NCBI GenBank assembly: GCA_947585965.1
Contig: CANPXK010000009.1
Coordinates: forward strand, 1 to 54,958
Direction: 5' to 3'
Source: an uncultured Clostridia bacterium
Lineage (GTDB): Bacteria; Bacillota; Clostridia; Oscillospirales; Acutalibacteraceae
DNA: 54,958 bases
A program made the translations under genes and the position numbers. Under the pieces are notes generated by a model. The model saw nothing but the letters and a program-made list of their open reading frames with translations. It was not told the DNA's origin and searched no databases. Numbering within the stretch: the stretch's first letter is position 1; every line of letters begins with the position of its first letter. This document shows positions 42,066-51,260 of the stretch, one piece after another.

Positions 42066-45000
42066 ATGAATACGGAAAAACTTGACAAATTGGCTGAATT
42101 ATTGCTTGATACCGGAAAACGAAACAATTTGATAAATTTCAGGGATACAAAGACAGGGACAGCGGAGGTTTTGCTGCCGGCGGCAGACGTACTTTTTGAA
42201 AAAATTGACAGTGACATGACCTTCGAGGTTTATGACCCGAAAATTACAGAGGACGATGAAACAGAGGATGCTCCGGAAACCGAAAAGATACAGATAAAAA
42301 AGGAAGAAACAGACGAAAAATCAGCATATCTTGCCGAATATTCACCTAAAATAAAAAAGCAGAGTCTGATACTTTTGTATAATGCCGCTGCAAACCCGCT
42401 TACCGCATTAAAGAATATAGATAAGAAAACAAGGGAATTTATGGAAGAAACAGGTGTAAATGTTGCATATATGGCATTCGGTTTCATTAATTGGAGGGAG
42501 AGTGAATCGTCAGATGTTACATACAGTGCACCGATACTTCTTGTACCTGTTCAGTTCAGTCAAAGCTCGGCGGTTGATCCGTATTATATAAAATCCGCCG
42601 GGGATGATATAATAGTAAATCCCACATTTGCGTACAAATTGGATGCGGAGTTCGGGATAAAGCTTCCCGAATACAATGACGAAGGTCTGACGAAATATCT
42701 TGAAAAGATAAAGAAAATAGTTGAAAAACTACAGTGGTCAGTATCGTCGGAGTGTAAGATCGGAATTTTCTCTTTTTTGAAAATCAATATGTACCGTGAT
42801 CTCAAGGATAACAAGGAGGTAATTTTAGCTAACAAAAATGTCCGTCAGATTCTTGGAGAGCCTGATAATTCTTATCCCGAAAGCGAAAACGTGAATAATA
42901 CGGAAGAGTTATTGACGGATTTACATAGTGTTGTAGATGCTGATTCAAGTCAGGTTGAAGCGATAAAAATGGCAAAATCAGGGAAAAGCTTTGTTCTACA
43001 GGGACCTCCGGGAACGGGAAAAAGTCAGACAATTACAAATATTATTGCAGAATGTCTGAGTGACGGCAAAAAGGTATTGTTTGTTTCGGAAAAGCTTGCC
43101 GCACTTAATGTGGTATATGATAAGCTGAAAAATGTCGGTCTTTCGGAGTTCTGCCTTCAGCTTCACAGCCATAAGGCGAATAAAAAGGATATTATAGCGG
43201 ATATCTGTCATACGCTCCGCACAAATAAGAGTACGGTATCATCAAAGGCTGACAGTGAAATTGCAATAAAGGAGCAGGTACAAAAGCAGCTGGATGAATA
43301 TGCCGCCGAGCTCCATAAGCAGCATCCTGTCATTGAAAAGAGCCTGTTTGAACTGTATGAAGCCTTTTCTTCGGTAAGGTCTGCACCTGATGTAGAATGG
43401 GCAATACCACAGCTCACGGAAAAAGGAGAAAGGTATCTCGCCGAGGCAGTTCGCCTTTTGGAGCAGTATACCGAATATATTCCGTCGGTGGGCTATAATT
43501 ACAAAAATAATCCGTGGTACGGATATATAAACAGGTCTGCTTCATATCAGACGAAAACTGAAGTAAAGAATAATCTCACTGCTATAGTAAAGCTTATGCA
43601 GTGTGTGCAGCCTGTTTTATATGAGATTTCCGAAAAATACGGGATGCCGTGTACAAATATTGAAACGGCACATTTTTGCAGTTCGTTTTTCCGGTTTGCC
43701 GCTGATTCCCGGATAATCACACCGTCTTTGCTTAAAAAGGATAATTTTGATATTACATATTCCGCATTGAAGGATCTGCAAATACAGGGAAATGATATAC
43801 TCTCAAGTAAATCTGTAATTGAAGAAGAATATGATGAGGATATTTATAAAATCAATGGTTCGGAATACAATAAAAAGCTTACAAGAGAATTTAGCGGAGT
43901 TTTTTCAAGGCTTTTCGGTTCCGAATACAGACAGATGATAAAGTCACTTAGACTGTGCAGAAAAAGCGGTAAAAAGCCCTCATACAGTGAAGCGGTTGAG
44001 ATTACCCGAAAACTTGCCGATTATCAGCAAAAACAGGAAGAATTTGCTAAAACAGAAGCTCCGATAAAATCTCTTGTCGGATCCGGATATAAAGGTGTAC
44101 AGACCGACTGGACTTATGTAATAAATCAGATGAATATACTCAAGGCTATGCTTTCAAGGGGTATTTCATTTGGCAGGCTGCCCGAATATGCTGATTTTGA
44201 ACCGGAACGCGGCAATTTTTCGGATTATGCGGACAGACTTGACCGGGCATTCTCAAACTGTGATGAAGCCGCATTGGATAATACCGCCGTATATTTTGAC
44301 AGTTCTGTCTTTAATATATTTACAGATGATTGTTCAAGGGTACAGATGAAGTGTAACGATTGCCTGAATGTATTTGATGAGCTTGATAACTGGAGTCATT
44401 TTGCCGCCCTGCTTTCCGAGCTTGAACAAATGCAGGTTACTGCATATATTGAAGCTGCGGTCGACCGTAAGGTTCCCGAAAAATTTATTGTAAATTCATT
44501 CAAAAAACAGTTTTATTTTCAATGGATACATAGAATATTATCCGAATCGCCCGTTGTTTCCGCGGCAGACAGAATTTCTCAGGATAAGGCGGTACGCACA
44601 TTTTCGGAAAAGGATAAGGAGCAGTTTAAAATAAACAAGGCAAGGATACGTGCGGAGCTGTCGGAAAAGCGTCCCTCTTTAAGTATGATAGCACCCGGAA
44701 GTGCGGTTGCGGTATTGCTGCGTGAGGGGGAGAAAAAGAGAAAGCAAAAGAGTATACGTACCCTGCTTGCGGAAACAGGTGAGCTTGTACAGTGTATAAA
44801 ACCATGCTTTTTGATGTCACCGCTAAGCGTAAGCACATTTCTTGCATCCGGCTCCGTCAGGTTTGATGTGGTTGTATTTGATGAGGCTTCACAGATATTC
44901 CCACAGGATGCAATCGGAGCAATATACAGAGCTGATCAGTTAATTGTTGTCGGTGACTCGAAACAGATGCCGCCGAGTAATTTCTTCAATGCCACGGTTG

Positions 45001-46685
45001 AGGAAAATGATGACGAAGAGGAAACTGAGGAAATAAAGGACTTTGAATCCATTTTGGATTTATGCTCGACCTTTATGCGGCAGCTCCGTCTGCGTTGGCA
45101 CTACAGAAGCCGTTATGAGCAGCTTATTACATTTTCAAATAAAAATTTTTATGATAATGACCTTGTAACATTCCCGTCTTCAAAAACAGATGCTGACGGA
45201 ATAGGAGTTGACTATTACCATGTAGACGGTGTGTTTGACCGTAAGTCACATACAAACCGCAAGGAAGCAGAATTTATAGTTGACCTTATATATAAGAATA
45301 TTGAAAAATATCCTGACAGAAGCTTAGGTGTTGTAGCGTTCAGTGTAGCTCAGCAGAATCTTATTGATAAGCTTTTGTCAAAACGCAGACAGAGTATGCC
45401 CGATAAGGAATACTTCTTCAAGGATGACAGAAGGGAGCCGTTCTTTATAAAGAACCTTGAAACCGTTCAGGGTGATGAACGCGATACGATTATATTCAGC
45501 GTTGCATACGGAATTGACGCACAGGGCAAACTTCTGCATAATTTCGGACCGCTTAACCGTGTGGGAGGAGAGCGGAGGCTGAATGTTGCGGTTACCCGTG
45601 CAAAGGATAATATACAGCTGGTATCTTCCATGCATTACAGTGATATTGATTTGGGAAGGACCTCGGCGGAGGGGGCAAAGCTTCTCAGGGAGTACCTTGA
45701 TTATGCCGAAAACGGAGATATAGCCTTAAAACGTGCCGAAGGTGTAAATGATTATGATAAGTCGGAGACTTGTTTTGAAACGGAGATATGTGAATTATTA
45801 CGCAAATATAATTATTCTGTTGATACACAGGTCGGCTGTTCCGGATTTAAGATTGACGTTGCAGTGAAGAAGCCTGACAGCTCAGATTATGTGCTTGCAA
45901 TCGAATGTGACGGTGCAGACTATCATTCATCAAAGAATGCACGTGACCGTGACCGTCTGCGTCAGGAGATACTGGAGCGTATGGGCTGGAAATTCTACCG
46001 TATATGGTCTACAGACTGGTTCCGCAACAGAAACGGCGAACAGATGAGACTTCTGGAGGCTGCGGCAGAGGTTATACAAAATCCCGCAAAGGAAGAAGCT
46101 ATACCGATTGAAGAGGTAAGTGCGGATGTTGAAAGCTTTGAGGAAACAGCCGAGGAAAAAAAGTTTTCATTTCCGCCGTATAAGGCGGCTGATATAGAAA
46201 ATCTCAGCAAAAAATATCTCCCAAAGAATTTCAGAGGAATGGTAAAAGAAATACTTGAGGTCGAAGCACCTCTTTCCGAAGATTTTCTTCTCAAAAGGAC
46301 AGTTCAGTATTTCGGCAGGGAAAAGGTAACAAATGTAGTTGAGCAGAGATATAAGGAAATTATGGAGGGATGTGAAGCAGACGGAATTATCCGACGCGGC
46401 GGTTTTCTTTATCTCAATAATGACAGTGCCGATAAAATACAATTCCGCTGTGAGGGAGATATCGAACGTGAGATAAAGCAGATTGCACCCGAGGAGCTTG
46501 GTGCAGGAATGCTTGAAATCATAAAGCAGAATGTATCCATTGACAAAAACAGCCTGTACCGTTATTTAGGAAGTCAGTGCGGAATGAGTCGTGTTACAAA
46601 GGCGGCGGGTGCATATTTTGATACAGCACTCGGCACAATCGAAAATTTCATTGAAATTACTGACGGACAGATTGTATTGAAATAA
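42066..46685 (+). CDS. DUF4011-SF1 helicase-Vsr-like nuclease-DUF3320 protein
   Basis: 1539 residues. DUF4011 is N-terminal (LLDTGKRNNLINFRD; NVAYMAFGFINW). The superfamily 1 helicase has Walker A QGPPGTGKS (about 311-319), Walker B VVFDEAS (about 939), GDSKQMPPSNFF, QGDERDTIIFS, and LNVAVTRAKDN. A Vsr/DUF559-like nuclease follows (about 1245-1330) with GFKIDVAV, LAIECDGADYHSS and RMGWKFYRIWSTDWF. DUF3320 is C-terminal (about 1390-1539). Proteins of this architecture are regarded as anti-phage defence genes, and a DUF4011-helicase-Vsr gene was, to my memory, tested as protective. All motifs look intact. The ATG at 42066 has GGAG five bases upstream; an earlier ATG at 42045 has none. Two unrecognised genes follow closely. 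Confidence 0.9.
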   Translation: MNTEKLDKLAELLLDTGKRNNLINFRDTKTGTAEVLLPAADVLFEKIDSDMTFEVYDPKITEDDETEDAPETEKIQIKKEETDEKSAYLAEYSPKIKKQSLILLYNAAANPLTALKNIDKKTREFMEETGVNVAYMAFGFINWRESESSDVTYSAPILLVPVQFSQSSAVDPYYIKSAGDDIIVNPTFAYKLDAEFGIKLPEYNDEGLTKYLEKIKKIVEKLQWSVSSECKIGIFSFLKINMYRDLKDNKEVILANKNVRQILGEPDNSYPESENVNNTEELLTDLHSVVDADSSQVEAIKMAKSGKSFVLQGPPGTGKSQTITNIIAECLSDGKKVLFVSEKLAALNVVYDKLKNVGLSEFCLQLHSHKANKKDIIADICHTLRTNKSTVSSKADSEIAIKEQVQKQLDEYAAELHKQHPVIEKSLFELYEAFSSVRSAPDVEWAIPQLTEKGERYLAEAVRLLEQYTEYIPSVGYNYKNNPWYGYINRSASYQTKTEVKNNLTAIVKLMQCVQPVLYEISEKYGMPCTNIETAHFCSSFFRFAADSRIITPSLLKKDNFDITYSALKDLQIQGNDILSSKSVIEEEYDEDIYKINGSEYNKKLTREFSGVFSRLFGSEYRQMIKSLRLCRKSGKKPSYSEAVEITRKLADYQQKQEEFAKTEAPIKSLVGSGYKGVQTDWTYVINQMNILKAMLSRGISFGRLPEYADFEPERGNFSDYADRLDRAFSNCDEAALDNTAVYFDSSVFNIFTDDCSRVQMKCNDCLNVFDELDNWSHFAALLSELEQMQVTAYIEAAVDRKVPEKFIVNSFKKQFYFQWIHRILSESPVVSAADRISQDKAVRTFSEKDKEQFKINKARIRAELSEKRPSLSMIAPGSAVAVLLREGEKKRKQKSIRTLLAETGELVQCIKPCFLMSPLSVSTFLASGSVRFDVVVFDEASQIFPQDAIGAIYRADQLIVVGDSKQMPPSNFFNATVEENDDEEETEEIKDFESILDLCSTFMRQLRLRWHYRSRYEQLITFSNKNFYDNDLVTFPSSKTDADGIGVDYYHVDGVFDRKSHTNRKEAEFIVDLIYKNIEKYPDRSLGVVAFSVAQQNLIDKLLSKRRQSMPDKEYFFKDDRREPFFIKNLETVQGDERDTIIFSVAYGIDAQGKLLHNFGPLNRVGGERRLNVAVTRAKDNIQLVSSMHYSDIDLGRTSAEGAKLLREYLDYAENGDIALKRAEGVNDYDKSETCFETEICELLRKYNYSVDTQVGCSGFKIDVAVKKPDSSDYVLAIECDGADYHSSKNARDRDRLRQEILERMGWKFYRIWSTDWFRNRNGEQMRLLEAAAEVIQNPAKEEAIPIEEVSADVESFEETAEEKKFSFPPYKAADIENLSKKYLPKNFRGMVKEILEVEAPLSEDFLLKRTVQYFGREKVTNVVEQRYKEIMEGCEADGIIRRGGFLYLNNDSADKIQFRCEGDIEREIKQIAPEELGAGMLEIIKQNVSIDKNSLYRYLGSQCGMSRVTKAAGAYFDTALGTIENFIEITDGQIVLK

Positions 46686-46730
46686 TACAAATCGAATATT
46701 TGCATTATCGGGAGGTTTGGAGGTGTGAAA

Positions 46731-47954
46731 ATGTATGATAATACTCCGCAGACAGAGCTGATAAAGAAGCTTGATGTCAGCGGATACGGTTGGTGCAGAG
46801 AGGCTGTACTGGTGTATGTTAAAAACGGCAGAGGGGTACTGAAAAGTATTATCGGAAAAGCCGATGAGGATTATCAATACAAAGCCTCCTTGCTTCTGAA
46901 CAATAAACATCTGATTTACGGAGAGTACCCGATATTCCCGACCTGCAGTGCTATGCTTGCGAGAGGTTATGGTATAGAAAATGCGGATTGTATAGAGATA
47001 GAGCAGATAAGAAGCAGGATAAACTCAGCATATATTTCAATTGAAAATTCCGTTGAGGATTTAAGTCCGATAACAGGACTTCTGAAAAGCGGCTATTATG
47101 TTATAGCAGACGCACCGCAATACCCGACTGTCGGAGATGAACATTTCTTTGCCAATGTTCCGGATGAGCTTACGTATAGGCAGTCTGCCTGTGCTGAGTA
47201 TTACAGCAACAAATACCTCGCTGTTCTTGGGGGATATCCTGCATATATTTATCCCACACAATCAAACAGTTGTCTTAATCCCGACAGGGCGAATGAATAT
47301 CTTGCGATAATAGATAAGCCTTGCTCACCGAGGGCGATAGCACTGTATAATTACGGATTTATAAGTGCATTGCTTGACGGTCATCATAAGGCTTATGCGG
47401 CTGCCCGAAAGGGTTGTATGCTTCAATGTCTTGTAATAATACCGTTGACGGTACATATTTGCAACGGGCGGGAATTCGCCTGTTTTTCCGATATAAAAAT
47501 CCCCATGTCGGATCTGCCGCTTTATTGTAAAGACAGGAATGGGAGATATAAGAATATTCTTAAACCAAAAATTACGGCGAATAAAAAAATACCCGAGAAT
47601 AATTTTACATTGAGATATCCCACAATAAAGGAATTGGCTGAATATTCTCTGATAGATCCCGAAAGGAACGGAATGACCGTTGAGGAAGCGACAGAAAAAT
47701 GGATGCGGGAGGATATAGAAAGACTTGAAACTCTTATCGTTTATCTTGCACGTACAATGCCCGAAAAAGCCTTCAGTATCTGCCGAAATATCGTTAAATC
47801 GGAAAACGCCGATGCGTATGCGCTGAGTGTGGCTTTTCGGACATTACTTAATGATAAAACACCCGAAACGGAGCAGCTTTTTATAGATTATATTGTTGAA
47901 AACGATCCGGGCGGCAAATGTTGGGATATAGTAAATTCCTATTGGAATAATTAA
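46731..47954 (+). CDS. Unrecognised protein with ParB-like DGHH motif
   Basis: 407 residues, cytoplasmic, family not recognised. The most telling segment is ALLDGHHKAYAAARKG (about 214-229). It matches the D-G-H-H/N-R-x-x-A-A-x-x-x-G pattern of ParB/sulfiredoxin-like and DUF1015-like proteins, which use it to bind a nucleotide or phosphate. The N-terminal 200 residues are rich in Tyr and Ser and the last 120 are helical. The ATG at 46731 has GGAGG seven bases upstream; the GTG at 46725 is too close to it. It starts 45 nt after the helicase-nuclease stop, with no terminator between, so it is probably cotranscribed. It may be an accessory of the nuclease or unrelated. Confidence 0.75.
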   Translation: MYDNTPQTELIKKLDVSGYGWCREAVLVYVKNGRGVLKSIIGKADEDYQYKASLLLNNKHLIYGEYPIFPTCSAMLARGYGIENADCIEIEQIRSRINSAYISIENSVEDLSPITGLLKSGYYVIADAPQYPTVGDEHFFANVPDELTYRQSACAEYYSNKYLAVLGGYPAYIYPTQSNSCLNPDRANEYLAIIDKPCSPRAIALYNYGFISALLDGHHKAYAAARKGCMLQCLVIIPLTVHICNGREFACFSDIKIPMSDLPLYCKDRNGRYKNILKPKITANKKIPENNFTLRYPTIKELAEYSLIDPERNGMTVEEATEKWMREDIERLETLIVYLARTMPEKAFSICRNIVKSENADAYALSVAFRTLLNDKTPETEQLFIDYIVENDPGGKCWDIVNSYWNN

Positions 47955-47986
47955 ATCTGAAATATTAATTTTAAGGATGTGCTGTT

Positions 47987-48640
47987 ATGTCGGAAACTCT
48001 TTCCCAAGAAACGAAAAACTTAATTTATACTTACCTTGATGCTTCATGCAATTTGTACGGATTAATTCCGATAAAGAAAATTTTCAGTATTTATAACAGT
48101 CAGAACGAGCCTGTAAGCGAGGAGGACTTTGCTGAAGTTATATCGGACATTGATTTCGATAATGTATTTTACCGCGTTATAGGATATGAAGATATATATG
48201 AAGATGTCGAAGAAACAAGGGTAATGGATAAAGTGCTTGTTGCCGAGCATATTATTATGGATGGTTTTGAGGATTACTTCTATATGCGAAAAATGCAAAT
48301 AGGGACAGAATATTATGTACCCGAAAAGAAACAGCTGCTGAAATATGCAGATCAGTATTATTTTGAGAAAACACCTGAATTTATAAGCATGAGGGCATTT
48401 TTCAGAAATATGCCGGATGTCGACAGAGAAAAAGCCGATTCTATAGCAGAAGATATAATGCTGGTAATGAGCATGGAAATTAATCCGTATCAGCCATGCT
48501 TTTACGAGGCTTACGTAAGGAATTTGAAATTCAATCAACAGCAGGAGAATGAATTAAAGATGTTGTTGTATGAACTTAACAGAAAGGTAAGAAAGAATTA
48601 TTATTGCGGACATAATCTTGACGAGATTGAGCAAATGTGA
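47987..48640 (+). CDS. Unrecognised helical acidic protein
   Basis: 217 residues, family not recognised with confidence. Conserved-looking stretches are LYGLIPIKKIFSIYNSQNE near the N-terminus, IGTEYYVPEKKQLLKYADQYY in the middle, and a YYCGHNLDEIE tail. These recall proteins that often end in a SEC-C zinc motif, but no such motif is present here. It is predicted cytoplasmic, acidic and helical. AAGGATGTGCTGTT precedes the ATG. It lies 32 nt after the DGHH gene, so it is likely the last gene of the transcript from 41963. Confidence 0.72.
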   Translation: MSETLSQETKNLIYTYLDASCNLYGLIPIKKIFSIYNSQNEPVSEEDFAEVISDIDFDNVFYRVIGYEDIYEDVEETRVMDKVLVAEHIIMDGFEDYFYMRKMQIGTEYYVPEKKQLLKYADQYYFEKTPEFISMRAFFRNMPDVDREKADSIAEDIMLVMSMEINPYQPCFYEAYVRNLKFNQQQENELKMLLYELNRKVRKNYYCGHNLDEIEQM

Positions 48641-48692
48641 TTTTATTGGTATTTAAGGTCTGTCAATACATAAAGAATACATAAAAGAATAA

Positions 48693-48737
48693 AGTCGGAG
48701 CCCTGTATCGGAAATAACCGGAACAGCGGCTTCGACA
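48693..48737. terminator. Hairpin between convergent genes
   Basis: Imperfect arms GTCGGAGCCCTGT (from 48695) and ACAGCGGCTTCGAC (to 48737) fold into a long stem between the ends of the 217-residue gene and the minus-strand HTH gene. The T tracts are weak. Confidence 0.5.
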
Positions 48738-48750
48738 AATATTTGAGTAG

Positions 48751-49182
48751 CTATGAATGACTAAGAGTATGCTGTTTATGGTCGTACAAAAGCTTATCTA
48801 CCTCCGTCAGCGTAAGTTTATGCTTGATACCGTACAGTATAATGGAATCACGGGGATCCTTGACATAAAGCGGAGATACCTTAAGAGCGAGAAGTAATGC
48901 TCTTGTTTCCTTTTCGTTTGCGTTCATGCCTATACAGAGCTTTATCAGAGTATCTCTTTTGGGACTTTGTCCGCCGTTTAATATATGGTGTATAAAGCTT
49001 CTGTCAACATTTGATCTGTTCGCCCATTCGGTTACTCCCATATTTTTCTTGTTAAAAACAGCATTGATGGCTTCCTTGAAGCTGAGCTTTAAAAAGCTTT
49101 CCTGATTTTCCGTGAGATACTGTTCAATGGGTACATTTTTCTTTAAAATACTGTTTAACTCATCTGTGGATTTAATTTTCAT
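48751..49182 (-). CDS. HTH protein paired with a kinase
   Basis: 143 residues. After a 35-residue lead, a lambda-repressor-like helix-turn-helix is visible at about 45-95: MGVTEWANRSNVDRSFIHHI, then GGQSPKRDTLIKLCIGMNAN. The tail (LLALKVSPLYVKDPRDSIIL) is of the type seen in short regulators paired with Ser/Thr kinases in Firmicutes. It may be the kinase's substrate or repress the shared intergenic region. The ATG at 49182 has AAGGA nine bases upstream; earlier in-frame starts have no ribosome site. It is divergent from the kinase gene across 185 nt. Confidence 0.75.
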   Translation of the reverse strand: MKIKSTDELNSILKKNVPIEQYLTENQESFLKLSFKEAINAVFNKKNMGVTEWANRSNVDRSFIHHILNGGQSPKRDTLIKLCIGMNANEKETRALLLALKVSPLYVKDPRDSIILYGIKHKLTLTEVDKLLYDHKQHTLSHS

Positions 49183-49220
49183 CTTCTGACATCCTTTCAT
49201 AAAAATCAGAGTTCCGACCA

Positions 49221-49256
49221 CCTGACAGGAGCCTGAAAGCTCTGCCTGACTTAGGC
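49221..49256. repeat. CCTGA motif cluster between HTH and kinase genes
   Basis: CCTGA occurs at 49221, 49232 and 49245. The first lies within the palindrome CCTGACAGG, and the last lies within GCCTGACTTAGGC. It is a candidate binding site for the divergent HTH regulator. Confidence 0.4.
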
Positions 49257-49367
49257 GACTGCATTTTGCGTTGACTGTCGAATGTTTAATAATTCTCTTG
49301 ATACAATTATTTTGTAGAAAATTATATTATTATAATACTATAGTTTTTTAAGAAAAGGAAGACTAAA

Positions 49368-50444
49368 ATGGATATAAATGAAAATTTTTTGCTTTGGCAA
49401 TTTGATGAATTGAAAAAGATTAATGACAAAACCGAGCTTGTAATCAATAAAAGCACTAAACGGCTTATGATCAAGAAAATAATGCATGAAAGCGAGTATA
49501 AAATTCATAAAGAGCTTTGTTCAGTCAGCCACAGAAATTTATTGAAAATATATGATGTTATATCGGACAGCGGAATATGCACGGTTCTTGAAGAATACAT
49601 AAACGGTTCAACGCTGAGTCAGTACTGTGAAAGATATCAGCTCAGCAATATGCAGATTGTTGATATAATACTTCAGCTTTGCAGAGGACTCAGTGTATTG
49701 CATGAGAAGAATATAATACACAGGGATATAACTCCTACAAATGTAATGATAGATAATTACGGGACGGTAAAAATAATTGATTTCGATATTTCGAGAATAA
49801 CAAACGATACTTCAAGGCATGACACGCATATCCTGGGAACGGAGGGTTTTGCCGCCCCCGAGCAGTACGGTTTCAGACAGTCGGGACCACAGACTGACAT
49901 TTATGCTGTAGGCGCTCTGATAAACTATATGAAAAAGGGCAAAACACTTGATGAGGAACAATTGGATGATGAAAGCTGTCTGACGGACATAATGAAAAAA
50001 TGTATAGAATTTGACCCCGAAAAAAGATATGAAAATATAGGTCTTCTTATAGACGACCTTGAAAAATATAAAGCTTATCCGGATAAAAGAATAAAATCGG
50101 CAAAAGGGAAAAAGGATTTGCTGATAAGCAGGCTAATTCTTGGTCTGCCCGGAATAAAATCGAAAAAAATATCCCGGAAAGTATTTGCGGTAACCTGTTA
50201 TATATTATTCATTATTTATGTATATTCAATATTCAGTGAACCGGAAAATACTTCTCAGTTCTATCAGGGAATAGTAATACAGGTATTTGAAATTATAATA
50301 CCTTTTTTCTGTTTCTCAAATTACCTTTCGTTTCAGGAAAAAATCTTTAGAAACTACAGTATTTCTTCCAAAAGAACCGCTTTCAAGCTTTTAGGTGCAA
50401 TAAGTATCGTTGTCGGTTCATTCTTATCTTCAATGATAAAATAA
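49368..50444 (+). CDS. Membrane-anchored Ser/Thr protein kinase, atypical
   Basis: 358 residues. The kinase domain is at about 8-255: catalytic loop H118-R-D120-ITPTN125, metal-binding motif D138-F-D140 (DFD, not DFG), and APE at 163-165 in GTEGFAAPEQYG. The probable ATP lysine is in RLMIKKI (K36/K37). The usual glycine-rich loop is not recognisable at the N-terminus. Three hydrophobic segments after residue 270 (VTCYILFIIYVYSIF; IVIQVFEIIIPFFCF; LLGAISIVVGSFL) anchor it, with the kinase domain inside. HRDxTPxN is common in such Firmicutes kinases. AAAAGGAAG lies just upstream of the ATG at 49368. It is divergent from the HTH gene, with which it probably forms a regulatory pair. Confidence 0.88.
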   Translation: MDINENFLLWQFDELKKINDKTELVINKSTKRLMIKKIMHESEYKIHKELCSVSHRNLLKIYDVISDSGICTVLEEYINGSTLSQYCERYQLSNMQIVDIILQLCRGLSVLHEKNIIHRDITPTNVMIDNYGTVKIIDFDISRITNDTSRHDTHILGTEGFAAPEQYGFRQSGPQTDIYAVGALINYMKKGKTLDEEQLDDESCLTDIMKKCIEFDPEKRYENIGLLIDDLEKYKAYPDKRIKSAKGKKDLLISRLILGLPGIKSKKISRKVFAVTCYILFIIYVYSIFSEPENTSQFYQGIVIQVFEIIIPFFCFSNYLSFQEKIFRNYSISSKRTAFKLLGAISIVVGSFLSSMIK

Positions 50445-50474
50445 TATTAATTTGTGGTCTTACAATCCACCAAA

Positions 50475-50522
50475 ACCTCCGAAATTTAGTATATTATGGT
50501 AATAAACTGAATTTACGGAGGT
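50475..50522 (+). promoter_or_regulatory. Inverted repeat covering a ribosome binding site
   Basis: ACCTCCG (50475-50481) is complementary to CGGAGGT (50516-50522), which is the ribosome binding site of the 81-residue gene. The pairing extends a further 5-6 bp after a one-base bulge. If transcription starts upstream, the stem would hide the ribosome site; if it starts inside, the repeat may be an operator. Confidence 0.45.
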
Positions 50523-50529
50523 ATTTATT

Positions 50530-50775
50530 ATGAAAATGAATGGTGTGACAATCAGATCCATTGAGGAGCTGAAAAGAAATTTTGCAATCGACGATCTGGT
50601 GGATGAGTATTTCAGCGGAGCTCTGGAGTTTTTCCTTGAAGATATAGGTGATACCGAGAGATACGGAAAAATCCGTAATATCGACAGGAATAATGCCTAT
50701 CTCCTCATAAAGCTTTATGAAATACTAGGTATTCCCACCGAGCTTTCCGAGGAGGAGGTCAGAAAAATTTCTTGA
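50530..50775 (+). CDS. Small acidic protein, unrecognised
   Basis: 81 residues. It begins MKMNGVTIRSIEELKRNF and continues with a compact helical, acidic body (YFSGALEFFLEDIG). I recall short N-terminal domains of similar look (SIEELKxNF...xxGxLExFL) in Clostridial proteins, but cannot name a family. CGGAGGT lies seven bases before the ATG at 50530. It follows the kinase by 85 nt, and its end overlaps the convergent XRE gene by 17 nt. Reading frame, ribosome site and charged composition support it as real. Confidence 0.65.
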   Translation: MKMNGVTIRSIEELKRNFAIDDLVDEYFSGALEFFLEDIGDTERYGKIRNIDRNNAYLLIKLYEILGIPTELSEEEVRKIS

Positions 50776-51112
50776 GGGATATGATTCTCTCCATAATTTC
50801 GGCAATTTCCACTGCTTCGCTTTCCGACAGCCCGTACAAAGCGTTTTTTATTCTTTCGAGTGCTTCGTTATTTGTAGGCTTGATATCCGCCGATATATCA
50901 AGCAATTCGGGCAGAGGTATCTTGAGTCCGGTTGATATTTTATAAAGCGTATCAAGGGTGGGACATCTTTCACCCCGTTCTACTCTGCCAAGATAGGCAG
51001 GGTGCATTTCGGAAGCAAGTGCAAGCTCTTCCTGACTTAATTTTCTCTGGGTCCTGAATTTCTGGATTCTTTTTCCGATTAAATGGGAGATATCTTTACG
51101 ATCTATATCCAT
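50759..51112 (-). CDS. XRE-family HTH regulator
   Basis: 117 residues. The helix-turn-helix (about 12-66) follows the HTH_3 pattern: IGKRIQKFRTQRKLSQEELA, then HPAYLGRVERGERCPTLDTLYKI and the stabilising helix KIPLPELL. The C-terminal part is a short helical domain for dimerisation. It is a cytoplasmic DNA-binding regulator with unknown targets. GAGG lies seven bases before the ATG at 51112. It is convergent with the 81-residue gene and divergent from the zinc-ribbon gene, whose promoter region it may control. Confidence 0.9.
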   Translation of the reverse strand: MDIDRKDISHLIGKRIQKFRTQRKLSQEELALASEMHPAYLGRVERGERCPTLDTLYKISTGLKIPLPELLDISADIKPTNNEALERIKNALYGLSESEAVEIAEIMERIISLKKFF

Positions 51113-51260
51113 GGCAAATCCTCTTTCGTTAATATATGTACAATTCTAATTTAAGGGTTTTTGTATGCCATTTCAACGACATATAGGATATAAATATTAT
51201 TAACTATTTATTTACATTTATGCTGTAATATGTTATAATATAAATAATAAAGGAGATGTT

